From Pseudomonadota bacterium (GTDB lineage Bacteria > Pseudomonadota > Gammaproteobacteria > Burkholderiales > Burkholderiaceae_D): a stretch of DNA of 12,118 bases. The first letter of the stretch is position 1, and the number at the start of each line of letters is the position of its first letter. Under the pieces are notes generated by a model, which saw only the letters and a list, made by a program, of their open reading frames with translations, searched no databases and was not told the origin of the DNA. Of the stretch, positions 1-7,616 are shown in pieces. The DNA is taken from NCBI GenBank assembly GCA_023391395.1, contig JAEWBA010000387.1, positions 1 to 12,118 of the forward strand, read 5' to 3'. Both the position numbers and the translations under genes were made by a program.

Positions 1-2
1 GG

Positions 3-941
3 CTCGGGCTGCCCTCCAATCCTTATGAAGCGGTGCTGACGCTGGCGCGCAAGGATCTGTTCCGGGCATTCCAGGAGCGGCATGGCTTCAATGTGCCGCG
101 TTCGCGTTCCTTCCATGATCGCGAAGAGGCACGTGTCTGGCTGGCGGAAATCGGTGTGCCCGCCTTCGTCAAGCCGGTCGATTCCTCGGGCAGCAAGGGC
201 GTCACCCGCTTGGATAATCCCGCGCTTTTCGACGCGGCCTTCGATCATGCGCTCGAGTTCTCCCGGGCAAAGATGGTAGTGGTGGAGGAGCGCATCGTAC
301 GCAACGCCTACCAGGTCGCGGGCGACGGTTTCATGGTGGATGGCAAGCTGGTGTTCCGCTGCTGGGCCGACGAGCATTTCGACAAGCTGTGCAATGGCCT
401 GGTGCCGATCGGAGAAAGCTTCCCCAGTTCGCACTCCGACGTCATGCTGGATGGCGCGCATGCCGAAGCCCAGAGGCTGCTGCGCCTGCTCGGCATGAAG
501 ACCGGCGCGCTCAATTTCGATTTCGTCTTCACAGAAGACGGCCGCCTCTACTTTCTGGAAATCGGCCCGCGCAACGGCGGGTGCCTGATCCCAGAGGTGA
601 TCAGGAATGCGACCGGCGTGGATCTCGTCAAGTACACGGTGGATGCCGCATTGGGCCTGGACTGCTCGGGGCTGCGTATGCTGCCGACGCAAGGACATTG
701 GTCGAGCTACATGGTGCATGCACTGGAGCGCGGCAGTTTCGCCGGCATCCGCCTGTCCGAGCGGGCGCGTGCGCGCATTGTCGAGCAGGATATCTGGGTC
801 AAGCCCGGCGATCCGGTCAATGCGTTCAGCGGCTCGCACGATACGCTCGGGACGATGATGCTGCGCTTCGAGAGCCGCGAAGAAATGCTCGACATGATGG
901 ACAACATGGAACATGACATCCGGGTCGAGGTGCAATCGTGA
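3..941 (+). CDS. ATP-grasp domain ligase, 5' end missing
   Basis: The frame is open from the first bases of the window (reading LGLPSNPYEAV before the first possible GTG at 33), so the true start lies upstream. What is visible is the C-terminal two thirds or more of an ATP-grasp enzyme. The glycine-rich ATP loop VKPVDSSGSKGV is at 168-203. The Mg/ATP-binding strand FLEIGPRNGG is at 552-581. This family joins a carboxylate, activated as acyl phosphate, to an amine or other nucleophile; biotin carboxylase, carbamoyl-phosphate synthase and D-Ala ligase share the fold. The substrate cannot be read from sequence. Its place at the head of a glycan cluster, overlapping an acetyltransferase gene by four bases, suggests it modifies a sugar precursor or glycan, for example by adding an amino acid; that is inference. 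The fold assignment is confident and the role is open. Confidence 0.88.
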   Translation, partial: LGLPSNPYEAVLTLARKDLFRAFQERHGFNVPRSRSFHDREEARVWLAEIGVPAFVKPVDSSGSKGVTRLDNPALFDAAFDHALEFSRAKMVVVEERIVRNAYQVAGDGFMVDGKLVFRCWADEHFDKLCNGLVPIGESFPSSHSDVMLDGAHAEAQRLLRLLGMKTGALNFDFVFTEDGRLYFLEIGPRNGGCLIPEVIRNATGVDLVKYTVDAALGLDCSGLRMLPTQGHWSSYMVHALERGSFAGIRLSERARARIVEQDIWVKPGDPVNAFSGSHDTLGTMMLRFESREEMLDMMDNMEHDIRVEVQS

Positions 942-1477
942 GTTATTTCCTGCGCGAACTGACACATGCCGACCTGGCATTGATCAACCAGTGGCGCAAC
1001 GACCGCGAAGTGCAACGCTGGCTGGTCAGCCCTTTCCGCTTCGTGGCGGGAGAGGTGGATGAGCGGTGGTTCGATCGCTACCTGGGCTCGCGCGGCGGCA
1101 ATGTGCGGCTGGCGGTGTGCGAAGCCGACTCTGAGCACGCCATCGGGGCGGTGTATCTGCTTGGCATCGACTGGATCGCGCGCTGCGGCGAGCTCGGTAT
1201 CTGGATCGGCAATAAGGCGGCGCAGGGAAAGGGCGCCGGAGAGTTCGCCACGCGCGGCATGCTGCGGCATGCCTTTGCCGATCTGGGCCTGCGCCGCGTC
1301 GGCCTCCACGTGCTGGCCGACAACGAGCGTGCCTTGCGCCTGTACCGGAAAGTGGGCTTCGTGGAAGAGGGCCGCTTGCGCCTGGCGGCATTCAAGGAAG
1401 GTGAATGGGTCGACCTGGTCGCGATGGCGCTCCTGTCGCATGAGTATCAGCATGCCGATTCTCAGGTTGGGATATGA
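938..1477 (+). CDS. GNAT-family N-acetyltransferase
   Basis: This is a 179-residue protein of the GCN5-related acetyltransferase fold, which moves an acyl group from acyl-CoA to an amine. The N-terminus has the INQWRND segment common in RimJ/RimL-type and nucleotide-sugar acetyltransferases. The acetyl-CoA loop (motif A) is QGKGAG at residues 96-101, and the later segment ADNERALRLYRKVGF is the usual motif B region. The start is GTG at 938, overlapping the upstream stop in the four bases GTGA. GAGG at 927-930 lies seven bases before it and supports this start. The stop overlaps the flippase ATG. By position it probably acetylates an aminosugar nucleotide for the repeat unit, or acts with the adjacent ATP-grasp enzyme; a ribosomal-protein or small-molecule target cannot be excluded from sequence alone. 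Confidence 0.88.
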   Translation: MSYFLRELTHADLALINQWRNDREVQRWLVSPFRFVAGEVDERWFDRYLGSRGGNVRLAVCEADSEHAIGAVYLLGIDWIARCGELGIWIGNKAAQGKGAGEFATRGMLRHAFADLGLRRVGLHVLADNERALRLYRKVGFVEEGRLRLAAFKEGEWVDLVAMALLSHEYQHADSQVGI

Positions 1478-2988
1478 GTCTGTCGCTCAAGCACAATGTC
1501 ATCGCCAGTTACGCGAGCCAGATCTACGGCACCGTGATCGCCATTCTCATGGTGCCGCTCTACATCCGTTACATGGGCGCGGAAGCCTATGGGCTGGTGG
1601 GCTTCTTCACCATGCTGCAGATGTGGTTCCAGTTGCTGGATTTGGGCTTGACGCCGACCATGGCGCGCGAGACTGCCCGCTATCGCGGCGGCGCCATCGA
1701 TGCCCTGGCCTTGCGCCGGTTGTTGCGTGCGCTGGAAGGCATCTTCGTCGGCGTGGGAGTGGTCGGCGCGGCGGCGATGATGGCGGGCGCCGGTTTCACC
1801 GCGGCGAGCTGGCTTAACGTGCAGCACTTGCCGCTGGCCGAGGTGCGCAATGCCCTGATGCTGATGGCGGCCATCGTCGCATTGCGCTGGATCTCTGGCT
1901 TGTACCGCGGTGCCATCGGCGGCTTCGAGCGCCTGGTATGGCTGGGCGCCTTCAACAGTGCCGTGGCGACGGCGCGCTTCGTGCTGGTGATTCCCTTTTT
2001 TATTTACGTCGGTACCAGTCCGACCGCCTTCTTCGCCTTTCAGCTTGCGGTCGCGGTTGCCGAGCTGGCGCTGTTGGTGCGGCAGACCTATCACCTGCTG
2101 CCGCCGGCATCGGGCCGGCACGCTCTGCGCTGGGAGTGGGCGCCCCTGCGCGGCGTACTGAGCTTCTCGCTCACCCTCGCCTTCACCAATTCGGTTTGGG
2201 TGCTGGTGACCCAGACCGACAAGCTGGTGCTGTCCAAGCTGCTGCCGCTGGCCGATTACGCCTATTTCACGCTGGCCGTGCTGGTGGCCAGCGGCGTCAT
2301 CGTCATCAGCGGTCCGATCAGCGTGGCCTTGCTGCCGCGCCTGACCAAGCTGTCGGCCGAAGGAGATGAAGCGGGCTTGATCCGGCTGTATCGCAACACC
2401 ACCCAACTGGTCGGCGTGATCGCCGTGCCGGCGGCGCTGATGCTGGCCGTCTTTGCGGAGCAGGTGCTGTGGGCGTGGACCGGCGACGCCGAGGTGGTGC
2501 GGCACGCCGCCCCAGTATTGACACTGTATGCGCTGGGCAACGGCATCATGGCCTTGGTAGCTTTCCCTTATTACCTGCAATTCGCCAAGGGCGACCTGAA
2601 GCTGCATTTGATCGGCAATGCCTTGTTCGTGCTGCTCCTGATTCCGGCCCTGGTATGGGCAGCCTGGCGTTATGGAGCGGTGGGCGCGGGCTACGCCTGG
2701 CTGGGCGCCAATATCGCCTTCTTCCTGATCTATGTGCCAAGCGTGCATGCACGCTTCATCAAGGGCCTGCACGGGCAATGGCTGCGGCGCGATGTGAGCG
2801 CCATCGTGCTGGCGGCGCTGGCCGCTGCCCTCTGTGCCCACTGGAGCATGCACTGGCCGCAGGAGCGCTGGCTGGTAGCAGCCGGAATCGCGCTATTGAG
2901 CCTGGGCGTGGTGGCGGTGGCCGCCATGGCCTCGTCCTGGATCAGGGAAACATTCAACGACATGCGGCGCGCCCAGTTCGCGCGCTAA
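1474..2988 (+). CDS. wzx: Wzx-type oligosaccharide flippase
   Basis: This 504-residue, strongly hydrophobic protein is built from successive membrane helices (about 12-14 by eye) with short basic loops. It fits the MOP/polysaccharide-transporter superfamily, whose members are usually 400-510 residues. The N-terminus (helix through residues 10-30, then IRYMGAEAYGLVGFF, then LDLGLTPTMARETAR) matches the opening typical of Wzx/RfbX proteins. It would move undecaprenyl-diphosphate-linked repeat units across the inner membrane for Wzy to polymerise. The ATG overlaps the preceding stop (ATGA at 1474-1477) and has only a weak purine-rich leader, so translation is probably coupled. Wzx proteins diverge strongly, so the repeat unit carried cannot be inferred. 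A polymerase and glycosyltransferases in the same run support the call. Confidence 0.92.
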   Translation: MSLSLKHNVIASYASQIYGTVIAILMVPLYIRYMGAEAYGLVGFFTMLQMWFQLLDLGLTPTMARETARYRGGAIDALALRRLLRALEGIFVGVGVVGAAAMMAGAGFTAASWLNVQHLPLAEVRNALMLMAAIVALRWISGLYRGAIGGFERLVWLGAFNSAVATARFVLVIPFFIYVGTSPTAFFAFQLAVAVAELALLVRQTYHLLPPASGRHALRWEWAPLRGVLSFSLTLAFTNSVWVLVTQTDKLVLSKLLPLADYAYFTLAVLVASGVIVISGPISVALLPRLTKLSAEGDEAGLIRLYRNTTQLVGVIAVPAALMLAVFAEQVLWAWTGDAEVVRHAAPVLTLYALGNGIMALVAFPYYLQFAKGDLKLHLIGNALFVLLLIPALVWAAWRYGAVGAGYAWLGANIAFFLIYVPSVHARFIKGLHGQWLRRDVSAIVLAALAAALCAHWSMHWPQERWLVAAGIALLSLGVVAVAAMASSWIRETFNDMRRAQFAR

Positions 2989-3006
2989 TTTTCGACAAGG
3001 AGAAAT

Positions 3007-3975
3007 ATGGAAGCGAAAAGCGGACGACCCAAGGTATCGGTGTGCGTGATGACCTACAAGCAGGAGAAGTACATCCGCCAGTGCCTGCAGAGCATTGTCG
3101 ATCAGGTGACCGATTTCGAGTTCGAGATCATTGTCGGCGACGATGGCTCTCCCGACGGCACGGCAGGCATCGTGCGCGAATTTGCGGAACGCTATCCCAG
3201 CGTGGTGCGGCCGCTGCTCCATGAAAGAAATATCGGTGCCACTGCCAATTACCTGACCGTGCACAACATGGCGCGAGGCGAGTACGTCGCCAATGTCGAT
3301 GGCGATGACTACTGCCTGCCGGGCAAGCTGCAGTGCCTGGCCGATTATCTCGACGCCAATCCCGAATGCAGGATCGTTTGGCATCGCATGCTCATCATCA
3401 ACGAGCGCGGCCAGTCCGCCGTCGGCATGCCGGTGGTGCCGATGAGCCGCTTCATCCCGTCCGGCAAGCTGTACGCCCGAGATCTGGCCAAGTTTTACGG
3501 CATCACCGGCTGTCATTCCGGCAGTATGTACCGCGCCTCTGCGAAGAAGATCACTTACGGCGACAAGGAGATGCTGGATTATTTCTTCACGCTGTCCTTT
3601 TGTGCGGATGGCGGTTACGCCGCTTACATCGAAGAGCCCTATGGCGTGTATCGCTTCTTTTCGCACGAAAAAACGCTGACCCGCTCCGAGGGCAGCGTCT
3701 TCACGGGAAATGCGAAGCTGGTTCTCATCGCCGAATACTTGAAAACCAATCCCGAGTTGGCCAAGTCCTTCGCCGCGCAATGCCTGTTCGATTTCATGCT
3801 GCGCGTGTATTTGCGCTATCCACTCAAGATGGCTTACCTGAAGATGTTTTTCCGCTGTCGAGCCATTCCCTCCTTGCGTGACCTGCTCTTGATTGCGCGG
3901 GTTTTCAATTCCAGCCGCAACACCAGCCTGAACCGAGCCTTTGCCGCCCATGGCGAAGTCTCACGCGCAAGCTGA
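3007..3975 (+). CDS. Family 2 glycosyltransferase
   Basis: This 322-residue GT-A fold enzyme transfers a sugar from a nucleotide donor to the lipid-linked acceptor at the cytoplasmic face. It opens with VSVCVMTYKQEKYIRQCL, the usual first strand and helix. The nucleotide-binding DDGS is at residues 45-48 and the metal-binding DGDD at 98-101 (the DxD position). There is no N-terminal signal or clear membrane segment. A strong ribosome site AAGGAG at 2997-3002 lies four bases before the ATG, so this gene has its own translation start 18 bases after the flippase stop. By hand count its region is about 57% GC, with one line (3541-3600) near 47%, slightly below samples of the later genes (about 62-63%). 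Donor sugar and linkage cannot be assigned. Confidence 0.92.
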   Translation: MEAKSGRPKVSVCVMTYKQEKYIRQCLQSIVDQVTDFEFEIIVGDDGSPDGTAGIVREFAERYPSVVRPLLHERNIGATANYLTVHNMARGEYVANVDGDDYCLPGKLQCLADYLDANPECRIVWHRMLIINERGQSAVGMPVVPMSRFIPSGKLYARDLAKFYGITGCHSGSMYRASAKKITYGDKEMLDYFFTLSFCADGGYAAYIEEPYGVYRFFSHEKTLTRSEGSVFTGNAKLVLIAEYLKTNPELAKSFAAQCLFDFMLRVYLRYPLKMAYLKMFFRCRAIPSLRDLLLIARVFNSSRNTSLNRAFAAHGEVSRAS

Positions 3976-3986
3976 CACCCTCATCC

Positions 3987-3990
3987 GGAG
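3987..3990 (+). promoter_or_regulatory. Ribosome binding site fixing the TTG start of wzy
   Basis: GGAG, within the purine run GGAGAGAG, ends six bases before a TTG at 3997. The nearest in-frame ATG is at 4012, about 21 bases after the GGAG and too far for it. This favours the rarer TTG start for the polymerase. Confidence 0.6.
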
Positions 3991-3996
3991 AGAGCC

Positions 3997-5382
3997 TTGG
4001 ACGCAGCGCTGATGTTCATTTATCTGGTCGCCACCTGTTTGGTTTGCGTCGTCATCGGCCTGAGCCTGCGCCGCTCGGCCTTCGGTATCCTGCTGGCGGC
4101 GACGCTGATCTGGTTCCTGATCGGTGCCTGCCTCTACCCGCTGTTCGACTTGCTCAGACTGGTAGAACGCGGCGAGGAGGTCAGCGCCTTCATTGCTCTC
4201 AACGGTGAGCCGGGTCTGATGACCGCCACCCACATCCTGCTGATGGCGACCGGGATGGCTTGCGGCTATCTGTACCGTCCGCACACCGGTGTATCCGAGC
4301 GCGCGGTGCGCTGGATCGGGGTGCGACTGGCGGCGGGTGACGACCTCGCCATCTGGCGCGCTTCGGTTCTGCTCGGCATCGGCGCATACATCCTTTATTT
4401 CTCTCTGGTCGGCTTGGATACCGCGCTAATCAACGCGGCCGCCGCGCGCGGCGGCGACTTCGAAGGTTTCGGCGAAAAGGATGCTTATCTGTTCATCAAG
4501 ACCGTTGCTGCCGTTGGCCTCGTTTCCATCTGCTTCGTGTCGCTGGCGCTCCTGCGAAAGAGCTGGTGGTTCTCGCTGCTGTATTTCGTACTGCTGGCCA
4601 TGGCTTACACCAATTCGATCAGCCGCAACCTGCTGCTTTACGGCGGGCTGGTACCGCTGCTCGTGTACGTGCGCCTCCGTGGCGACCTGCGCCGGCGCGG
4701 CGGCGGCAAGCATACCTATGTGATGGCGCTGGCTCTCATCCCGCTGGCCCTGCTGGTCCTGAATTACGGCAAGGTGATGGGCCATTACATCAGCGCCTAC
4801 ATGAGCGGCGATTACTATTCGCTGACGGAGGAGGTAGGTGAGATCAGCCAACTGGATGTGCTTCTGAACAACTTCGGTTTTCAGTGGGCGTCCGTACAGG
4901 CGGGTATCGACCATTTCCTGGCTACCGCGCGCCCCTTCTTTCCGCAGGAGCACTTCCTCGCCGCCCTGTTCGGCGCCATTCCTTCGCGCGTCCTGAATGC
5001 CCTTGGGCTCGACGCCCTGTACTACGGCAAGGTCAGCGCCACACTGGCATGTGTCAATTCGCAGGCATTCGGCTATGTCGAATGCACGGTGCCGCCGCTC
5101 TCAGTCGGTTATTCCGCCTACCTTTTGCCGGGCGCAGGCGGCTTCCTGGTCGGTTACGTCTGGCTGCGCATCTACGTGGCGATCGAGCGCCTGTGGCTGG
5201 CACTGCAGCAGCACAACTGGCACAAGCTGTGGATCCCCTATTTCATGTGGAGTCTCGTCGTCAACTTCTTTACCTTCATTCCTTCGTCGCTGGCCGTATC
5301 AATGGCGCAATTGCTGTGGCTGGTTCTGCTGTCCAATCTGCGGCTGAAGCCCTTGTATGCCCCCATGCCGAGTAAAAGATGA
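3997..5382 (+). CDS. wzy: Wzy-type O-antigen/oligosaccharide repeat-unit polymerase
   Basis: This is a polytopic membrane protein of 461 residues with about 10-12 hydrophobic helices, no soluble catalytic domain, and a long polar loop between roughly residues 265 and 340. Such a loop near the C-terminal half is characteristic of Wzy polymerases. It holds ATARPFFPQEHF from about 309 and IPSR at 328-331, resembling the IPR-type motif seen in oligosaccharide repeat-unit polymerases. Other marks are SRN at 209-211 and a glycine-rich segment (GYSAYLLPGAGGFLVGY) before the last helices. It would polymerise flipped repeat units at the periplasmic face. TTG is chosen as start because GGAG lies six bases upstream; starting at the ATG at 4012 would lose five residues. 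Wzy identity rests on topology, weak motifs and context, because this family has little sequence conservation. Confidence 0.8.
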   Translation: MDAALMFIYLVATCLVCVVIGLSLRRSAFGILLAATLIWFLIGACLYPLFDLLRLVERGEEVSAFIALNGEPGLMTATHILLMATGMACGYLYRPHTGVSERAVRWIGVRLAAGDDLAIWRASVLLGIGAYILYFSLVGLDTALINAAAARGGDFEGFGEKDAYLFIKTVAAVGLVSICFVSLALLRKSWWFSLLYFVLLAMAYTNSISRNLLLYGGLVPLLVYVRLRGDLRRRGGGKHTYVMALALIPLALLVLNYGKVMGHYISAYMSGDYYSLTEEVGEISQLDVLLNNFGFQWASVQAGIDHFLATARPFFPQEHFLAALFGAIPSRVLNALGLDALYYGKVSATLACVNSQAFGYVECTVPPLSVGYSAYLLPGAGGFLVGYVWLRIYVAIERLWLALQQHNWHKLWIPYFMWSLVVNFFTFIPSSLAVSMAQLLWLVLLSNLRLKPLYAPMPSKR

Positions 5383-6491
5383 AAATCGTTTTGCTCGTCA
5401 GTTCCCTTGATTCCGGTGGCACCGAACGCGTTGCCGTCAGCCTCAGCAATGCCTGGCGTGGGCGAGGCGATGCGGTGACCCTGGTGCCAACCTTTTCCGG
5501 CGGCGGGCAACCATTCTATGAAGTCGAGCATGGGGTTGAGCTGATTTATCTGGCCGACGTGGTAGGCGTGCGGCGCCGTAGCGCCTTGAGCTATGCTCAA
5601 AGAATTCTCGCGCTGCGCCGGCTGATCGTCGAAAGATCGCCTGACGTGGTGGTGTCCTTCCTGCCGAACGTCAATCTGGCCGCAATTTTCGCGGCTTCCT
5701 TCCTGCGCATTCCGCTGATCGTTTGCGAGCGGTCCGATCCTCTGAGCTATCCGCCGGAAGGCATCGTCAGTGCGCTGTGCCGGCTGACCTACCGCTTCGC
5801 CGACATGCTGACGGTGCAGACGGATTCCGTCGCCAGCAGAATCGACGGCTTTTATCCCGGCTTGAAGGCGGTGCGCGCGATACCCAACCCCTTGCCGACT
5901 GGCCTGATGTCCTATGTGCGCAAAGAAAACGATGGCCGGAAAGTCCTGTTGAGCTTGGGCCGGCTATCTTCCGAAAAACAGATCGACAAGCTGCTGGAAG
6001 CCTTTGCCGCACTCGCTCCCGACTTTGCCGACTGGGACTTGCACATCTATGGCGACGGCCCGATGAAGGCAGCGCTCGAGGCGCAGATCCATCGTGCCGG
6101 CGTGCAGGGCCGTGCCATCCTGCGCGGCGCCACGCACTGTCCATGGCAGGTGATGGCCGGCGCCGATGCCTTCGTCATGGCATCGAAGTACGAGGGTTTT
6201 CCGAATGCCCTCCTGGAGGCGATGGGCGTCGGCTTGCCCTGCGTCGTCTTCGATTGTCCAAGCGGCCCGCGCGAAATCACGCGTGACGGCCGCGATGCCT
6301 TGCTGGTGCCGCTGGACGACGAAAACGGCTTGCGGGCCGCGCTGCGCCGGCTCATGGCAGATGCCGGCCTGCGTACAGTGCTGGGGAACCGGGCGCGGGA
6401 ATCGGTGCGCCGACGCTTCAGTCTGCCCGGTGTGATGGATCAATGGGATCACCTGTTCCATGAGGTGGGCGCTGTGGGAGGGGTTCGATGA
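5379..6491 (+). CDS. Family 4 glycosyltransferase (AmsD/PglH-like)
   Basis: This is a 370-residue GT-B retaining glycosyltransferase. The N-terminal domain begins MKIVLLVSSLDSGGTERVA, with the glycine loop after the first strand. The C-terminal donor domain begins near LLSLGRLSSEKQ (about residue 190) and carries the family signature EGFPNALLE, with E272 and E280 forming the E-x7-E pair that contacts the nucleotide sugar. The stretch DCPSGPREI after it is typical of AmsD/PglH-type enzymes that move hexoses or N-acetylhexosamines in glycan assembly; the donor here is unknown. Its ATG overlaps the wzy stop as ATGA (5379-5382) and the leader has only a poor ribosome site, so it is probably translated by coupling. 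Its stop in turn overlaps the next glycosyltransferase. Confidence 0.92.
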   Translation: MKIVLLVSSLDSGGTERVAVSLSNAWRGRGDAVTLVPTFSGGGQPFYEVEHGVELIYLADVVGVRRRSALSYAQRILALRRLIVERSPDVVVSFLPNVNLAAIFAASFLRIPLIVCERSDPLSYPPEGIVSALCRLTYRFADMLTVQTDSVASRIDGFYPGLKAVRAIPNPLPTGLMSYVRKENDGRKVLLSLGRLSSEKQIDKLLEAFAALAPDFADWDLHIYGDGPMKAALEAQIHRAGVQGRAILRGATHCPWQVMAGADAFVMASKYEGFPNALLEAMGVGLPCVVFDCPSGPREITRDGRDALLVPLDDENGLRAALRRLMADAGLRTVLGNRARESVRRRFSLPGVMDQWDHLFHEVGAVGGVR

Positions 6492-7612
6492 CGCGGGTCT
6501 TGCATGTCATCGGCGGGCTGGCCACGGGCGGCGCCGAAACGGCCTTGTACCGGCTCGTCACCCAATCGCGCGATGGCTACGTCCATGCCGTTGCCGCCTT
6601 GACTCCGGGCGGTGTGTTGGGAGAGCGCCTGCGCGAGGCGGGGATCGAATTGACGGTGCTCGATTTCCGGCTTTCTCCGCTATCCGGCTTCCTGGCGCTG
6701 CTGGCCTTGATCCGCAGCCAGCGCCCCGACGTCGTACAGACCTGGATGTACCACGCCGACATGCTGGGCGGCCTGGCTGCACGCTTGAGCGGCAACCGCA
6801 GCGTCATCTGGGGCATACGCGCCACCGATCTCGACAGCGGCGATGCGCGCGCCACCCGGGCCGTCAGGAAGGGATGCGCGTGGCTGTCGCGCTGGGTGCC
6901 GCACACCATAGTCTGCGTGGCGGAGGCGGCACGCCGCACTCATGCCGCCGCCGGCTACGACGATAGGCGCATGGTCGTGTTGCCCAACGGTTTCGACATG
7001 GCGCGCTTGGCTGCCGGCCACGCTGGTGCTACCGCCTTGCGCTCGCAATGCGGTTTCGCCGACGACGACGTGGTAATCGGCAGCGTGGGCCGCTTCAACG
7101 CCAACAAGGATCAGCGCGGTTTCGTGCGGTCGGCCGGCCTGCTCGCACAAAGACATGCCAAGGCGCGGTTCCTGATGGTCGGGCGTGACCTGGACCAGGG
7201 CAACGCCGAACTGGCGCACTGGATTGCCGAGACTGGTCATGCCGGGCGCTTCGTGCTGTTGGGCGAGCGCAGCGATGTGCCGGCCTGCCTGGCGGCGATG
7301 GATGTCTTTTGCCTGTCCTCGCGCACCGAGGGTTTTCCGAACGCGGTGGGCGAAGCCATGGCGGTGGGAGTGCCCTGCGTGGTCACCGATGTCGGTGATG
7401 CCGCGATGCTGGTGGCGGACACCGGCATCGTGGTGCCGCCCGAGGATCCCGAGGCGCTCGCCAAGGGCATGGAAGACTTGCTGACGCTGCCGGTGGCGGC
7501 CCGGCGCGAGCTTGGCCGGCGTGCCCGCGACCGAATCGAGAGCGAGTTCAGCATTGAGCGGGCTTGCGAGCGCTTCGAGCAGCTTTATCGACGCGTGATG
7601 ATGAAAGGCTAA
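6488..7612 (+). CDS. Family 4 glycosyltransferase
   Basis: This 374-residue GT-B enzyme transfers a sugar to the growing lipid-linked oligosaccharide. The N-terminus VLHVIGGLATGGAETALY has the usual glycine loop. A middle segment QTWMYHADMLGGLAA is typical of group 1 transferases in exopolysaccharide clusters. The donor domain starts near IGSVGRFNANKD, and the E-x7-E signature is E281 and E289 within EGFPNAVGE, followed by VTDVGD. The ATG overlaps the upstream stop (ATGA at 6488-6491). GGAGG at 6477-6481, inside the upstream gene, stands six bases before it, so it also has a good ribosome site of its own. It shares fold and motif with the previous gene but reads clearly differently outside the signature, so a recent duplication is unlikely. 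Confidence 0.92.
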   Translation: MTRVLHVIGGLATGGAETALYRLVTQSRDGYVHAVAALTPGGVLGERLREAGIELTVLDFRLSPLSGFLALLALIRSQRPDVVQTWMYHADMLGGLAARLSGNRSVIWGIRATDLDSGDARATRAVRKGCAWLSRWVPHTIVCVAEAARRTHAAAGYDDRRMVVLPNGFDMARLAAGHAGATALRSQCGFADDDVVIGSVGRFNANKDQRGFVRSAGLLAQRHAKARFLMVGRDLDQGNAELAHWIAETGHAGRFVLLGERSDVPACLAAMDVFCLSSRTEGFPNAVGEAMAVGVPCVVTDVGDAAMLVADTGIVVPPEDPEALAKGMEDLLTLPVAARRELGRRARDRIESEFSIERACERFEQLYRRVMMKG

Positions 7613-7616
7613 AACC

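Noticed and set aside
1462..2853. A 463-codon minus-strand open frame opposite the flippase, and a similar one at 2893-3951 opposite the family 2 transferase.
   Set aside because: Both are His/Gln/Arg-rich shadow translations with no motifs, fully covered by convincing plus-strand genes.
6191..7342. Identical 15-base run cgagggttttccgaa in the two tandem family 4 transferase genes (from 6191 and from 7327), considered as a sign of recent duplication or a repeat element.
   Set aside because: It encodes the constrained EGFPN signature, and the surrounding sequence differs in both bases and residues. It is best explained by motif conservation.
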